The position numbers and the translations under genes were made by a program. From contig DBCW01000081.1 of assembly GCA_002293265.1 (NCBI GenBank), forward strand, positions 1 through 22,968: DNA of 22,968 nucleotides, written 5' to 3'. This document shows positions 21,029-22,968 of this stretch, piece by piece. Within the stretch, counting starts at the first letter, position 1; every line of letters begins with the position of its first letter. The notes under the pieces are model-generated. The model was not told where the DNA came from and made no database searches. It saw only the letters and a program-made list of their open reading frames with translations. This stretch comes from Eggerthellales bacterium UBA948 (lineage in GTDB: Bacteria; Actinomycetota; Coriobacteriia; Coriobacteriales; UBA8131).

Positions 21029-22968
21029 ATGCAAAAGGAATACTTTTTAGAAGGACTTGGTTGCGCTAACTGCGCTATGAAAATAGAAAATGCCACAAGC
21101 GCTTTGGAGCACGTTTTATCTGCCAGCGTTAACTTTGCCACAAGCACAATGCAGGTAAAGACCGTGGAGGGTTATCGCGGTGACATTGCTGTAGATGTCA
21201 AGCAGATCGTTCGCAAATACGAGCCGGATGTGATTGTTATTGACAAAACGCAAGCAAAAACAGCTACCACCGCGTCTAGGGTCGTGACTATTAAGAACAA
21301 AGAGGTCGTCGCACTCATTATAGGCGCAGTGTTATTTGGGCTCACTTTCTTTACCGGTCTTCTAATTAATCTTCCCCCTTACATCTCTTTGGTCGGCTAC
21401 TTACTTGCTTACCTTACGCTGGGTGGCAAGGTATTGATTAAGGCTATACGAAATATCTTCCATGGTCAGTTCTTTGATGAAAGCTTCCTTATGAGTGTTG
21501 CTACCATTGGCGCTTTTATTATCGGCGAATACCCGGAAGCTGTGGCGGTAATGCTTTTTTACCAAGTCGGCGAGTTTTTTCAAAACCTGGCGGTGTCTCG
21601 CTCAAAAAAGTCCATTACCGATCTTATGGATATCAGACCGGACTTTGCCCACCTCAAAGTGGACGAAACACTGCAAAGAGTATCTCCTGAGACCATTAGC
21701 ATCGGCGACATAATCTTAGTAAGGCCCGGAGAAAAAATTCCGCTTGACGGAGTGGTGATTAGCGGCAAGTCCATGCTTGATACAACTGCTTTGACAGGCG
21801 AATCTTTGCCACGCAAAGTTGGGGTTTCTGATGAGGTGTTATCAGGTTGTATCAATCAAAATGGCGTTTTGACCATCCGTGTCACCAAAACTTTTGGCGA
21901 TTCTACTGTTGCAAAAATTATCGAGCTGGTAGAAAGTGCCGGTAACAAAAAGGCACCAACGGAGAACTTCATCACCAAATTCTCTCGATATTACACACCT
22001 GTTGTTGTTGGACTGGCGGTACTTATCGCCATTATTCCACCGCTTCTTTTTGGCGGTGTTTGGACAGATTGGATAAACCGAGGTCTTATCTTTTTAGTCA
22101 TTTCTTGCCCTTGCGCTCTGATAATCTCTATCCCGCTCGGTTTCTTTGGTGGCATTGGCGGTGCCTCAAAAAAAGGCATACTTGTAAAAGGAGGAAACTA
22201 TCTGGAAGCGCTGGGCGATTTGGACATTGTCGTTTTTGATAAGACCGGCACACTTACCAAAGGCGTATTTGAGGTAACCAAGCTCTGTCCGGCCGATAAC
22301 CACAACGAGATTTCACTTCTAAAGACCGCTGCCCAGGCTGAGGTGTTTTCTAATCACCCTATTGCCCTATCGATCATGAAAGCATATGGCAAAGATATCG
22401 ACAAAACCAAATTGTCTGACTATGAAGAGATATCAGGGCATGGCGTGCAAGTTGATATTGAGAACAAAACTGTGTTAGTCGGCAACGCAAAACTAATGAC
22501 TGCACGAAACATCAGTTTTACCGAGACTAAAGACGTTGGCGCAATAGTTTACGTCGCAGTTGATGGCACGTTTGCCGGAAGCATCGTAATATCTGACGAG
22601 CTTAAAGAGGATAGCACCAAGGCAATTGCTGCGCTTAAAGCCCGAGGGGTTCAAAAAGTCGCCATGCTTACCGGTGACACTGCTGAAATCTCTAAAGCTA
22701 TAGCAGACAAATTGAATCTGGATGAGGTACATGCAGAGTTGCTGCCGGCTCAAAAAGTTGAGAAAGTGGAGCAGTTAGATACACAAAAGCGTCGAAAAGG
22801 TAAGCTAGCCTTTATTGGCGATGGTATAAACGATGCGCCGGTACTAGCGCGCTCCGATATAGGTATTGCGATGGGAGGACTCGGGTCAGATGCTGCCATA
22901 GAAGCAGCCGACATCGTACTGATGACCGATGAGCCGTCCAAACTTGCAGAAGCCATTGATGTGGCAAA
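21029..22968 (+). CDS. Zn/Cd/Pb-exporting P1B-type ATPase, 3' end beyond the window
   Basis: ATP-driven heavy-metal exporter (CadA/ZntA type), 646 codons visible and still open at the window edge. The N-terminal HMA domain carries GCANCA (residues 12-17). Transmembrane helices follow (about 95-165), then the actuator loop with TGES. The metal-path motif SCPCALIISIPLGFFGGIGG is typical of P1B-2 Zn/Cd pumps. The phosphorylation site is DKTGTLTKG, with SNHPIA (the nucleotide-binding His) and GDGINDAPVLA downstream. ATG 21029 follows AAAAGGA at 8 nt. It is co-transcribed with, or has a second half-operator after, the CadC-like repressor, which fits metal-induced expression. Confidence 0.93.
   Translation, partial: MQKEYFLEGLGCANCAMKIENATSALEHVLSASVNFATSTMQVKTVEGYRGDIAVDVKQIVRKYEPDVIVIDKTQAKTATTASRVVTIKNKEVVALIIGAVLFGLTFFTGLLINLPPYISLVGYLLAYLTLGGKVLIKAIRNIFHGQFFDESFLMSVATIGAFIIGEYPEAVAVMLFYQVGEFFQNLAVSRSKKSITDLMDIRPDFAHLKVDETLQRVSPETISIGDIILVRPGEKIPLDGVVISGKSMLDTTALTGESLPRKVGVSDEVLSGCINQNGVLTIRVTKTFGDSTVAKIIELVESAGNKKAPTENFITKFSRYYTPVVVGLAVLIAIIPPLLFGGVWTDWINRGLIFLVISCPCALIISIPLGFFGGIGGASKKGILVKGGNYLEALGDLDIVVFDKTGTLTKGVFEVTKLCPADNHNEISLLKTAAQAEVFSNHPIALSIMKAYGKDIDKTKLSDYEEISGHGVQVDIENKTVLVGNAKLMTARNISFTETKDVGAIVYVAVDGTFAGSIVISDELKEDSTKAIAALKARGVQKVAMLTGDTAEISKAIADKLNLDEVHAELLPAQKVEKVEQLDTQKRRKGKLAFIGDGINDAPVLARSDIGIAMGGLGSDAAIEAADIVLMTDEPSKLAEAIDVA

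Noticed and set aside
21401..22956. Several minus-strand frames at the right end
   Set aside because: They lie opposite the uninterrupted P-type ATPase reading frame starting at 21029, which has all catalytic motifs.
1..22968. CRISPR arrays, insertion sequences, rRNA genes, riboswitches
   Set aside because: No regularly spaced repeats, transposase motifs, rRNA stretches or known aptamer sequences were seen by eye on either strand.

Overview
The window looks like a low-to-mid GC chromosome from a Coriobacteriia-type actinobacterium, most likely Eggerthellaceae-like. The main pointers are a LuxR regulator with a roughly 12-helix membrane domain, a soluble molybdopterin oxidoreductase with a separate small Fe-S subunit, a DUF1461 (TIGR01906-type) membrane protein, and frequent GTG/TTG starts behind strong Shine-Dalgarno sites. 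The taxonomic call is inference from gene types; no marker gene was compared.

Layout. (1) 1-4086, housekeeping and metabolism: the 3' part of a family 2 glycosyltransferase, convergent with a P1/DmpA-type peptidase and its coupled GNAT acetyltransferase, then an RlmD/RumA-type rRNA m5U methyltransferase. (2) 4260-7733, iron: a 2[4Fe-4S] ferredoxin with a strong terminator, then feoA-feoB, a FeoB-associated Cys-rich membrane peptide and a DtxR/MntR-family regulator, followed by truA, a DUF1461 membrane protein and a convergent amidohydrolase. (3) 10092-14830, accessory island: tRNA-Leu(CAG) with an exact 19-bp second copy of its 3' end 169 bp downstream (att-like), a type II restriction-modification pair (a MerR-type HTH fused to a C5-cytosine methyltransferase, and an Eco47II-family nuclease), a decayed small gene, an unrecognised helical protein, msrA, and a degenerate tRNA-Leu-like remnant. 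(4) 15015-20193, anaerobic redox locus: a membrane LuxR regulator facing an operon of cytoplasmic molybdopterin oxidoreductase, small Fe-S subunit, two SpoVA-like membrane proteins (SpoVAC-like and SpoVAE-like) and a 52-aa zinc-ribbon protein that is easy to miss. Upstream lie an 18-bp dyad and a decayed msrA fragment. (5) 20540-22968, metal resistance: a CadC-like ArsR repressor with a promoter/operator, then a Zn/Cd/Pb P1B ATPase running off the end of the window.

How the parts may work together. Feo imports Fe(II) and the adjacent DtxR-family protein probably represses it. The CadC-like repressor controls the exporter. The restriction-modification pair forms a self-contained defence unit at a tRNA. 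The locus I consider most novel is the molybdoenzyme with a SpoVAC/SpoVAE-like pair in an organism with no other sign of sporulation here. SpoVA proteins are known for moving dipicolinic acid, so these may transport the substrate or product of the soluble molybdoenzyme, or anchor it to the membrane. That role is inference.
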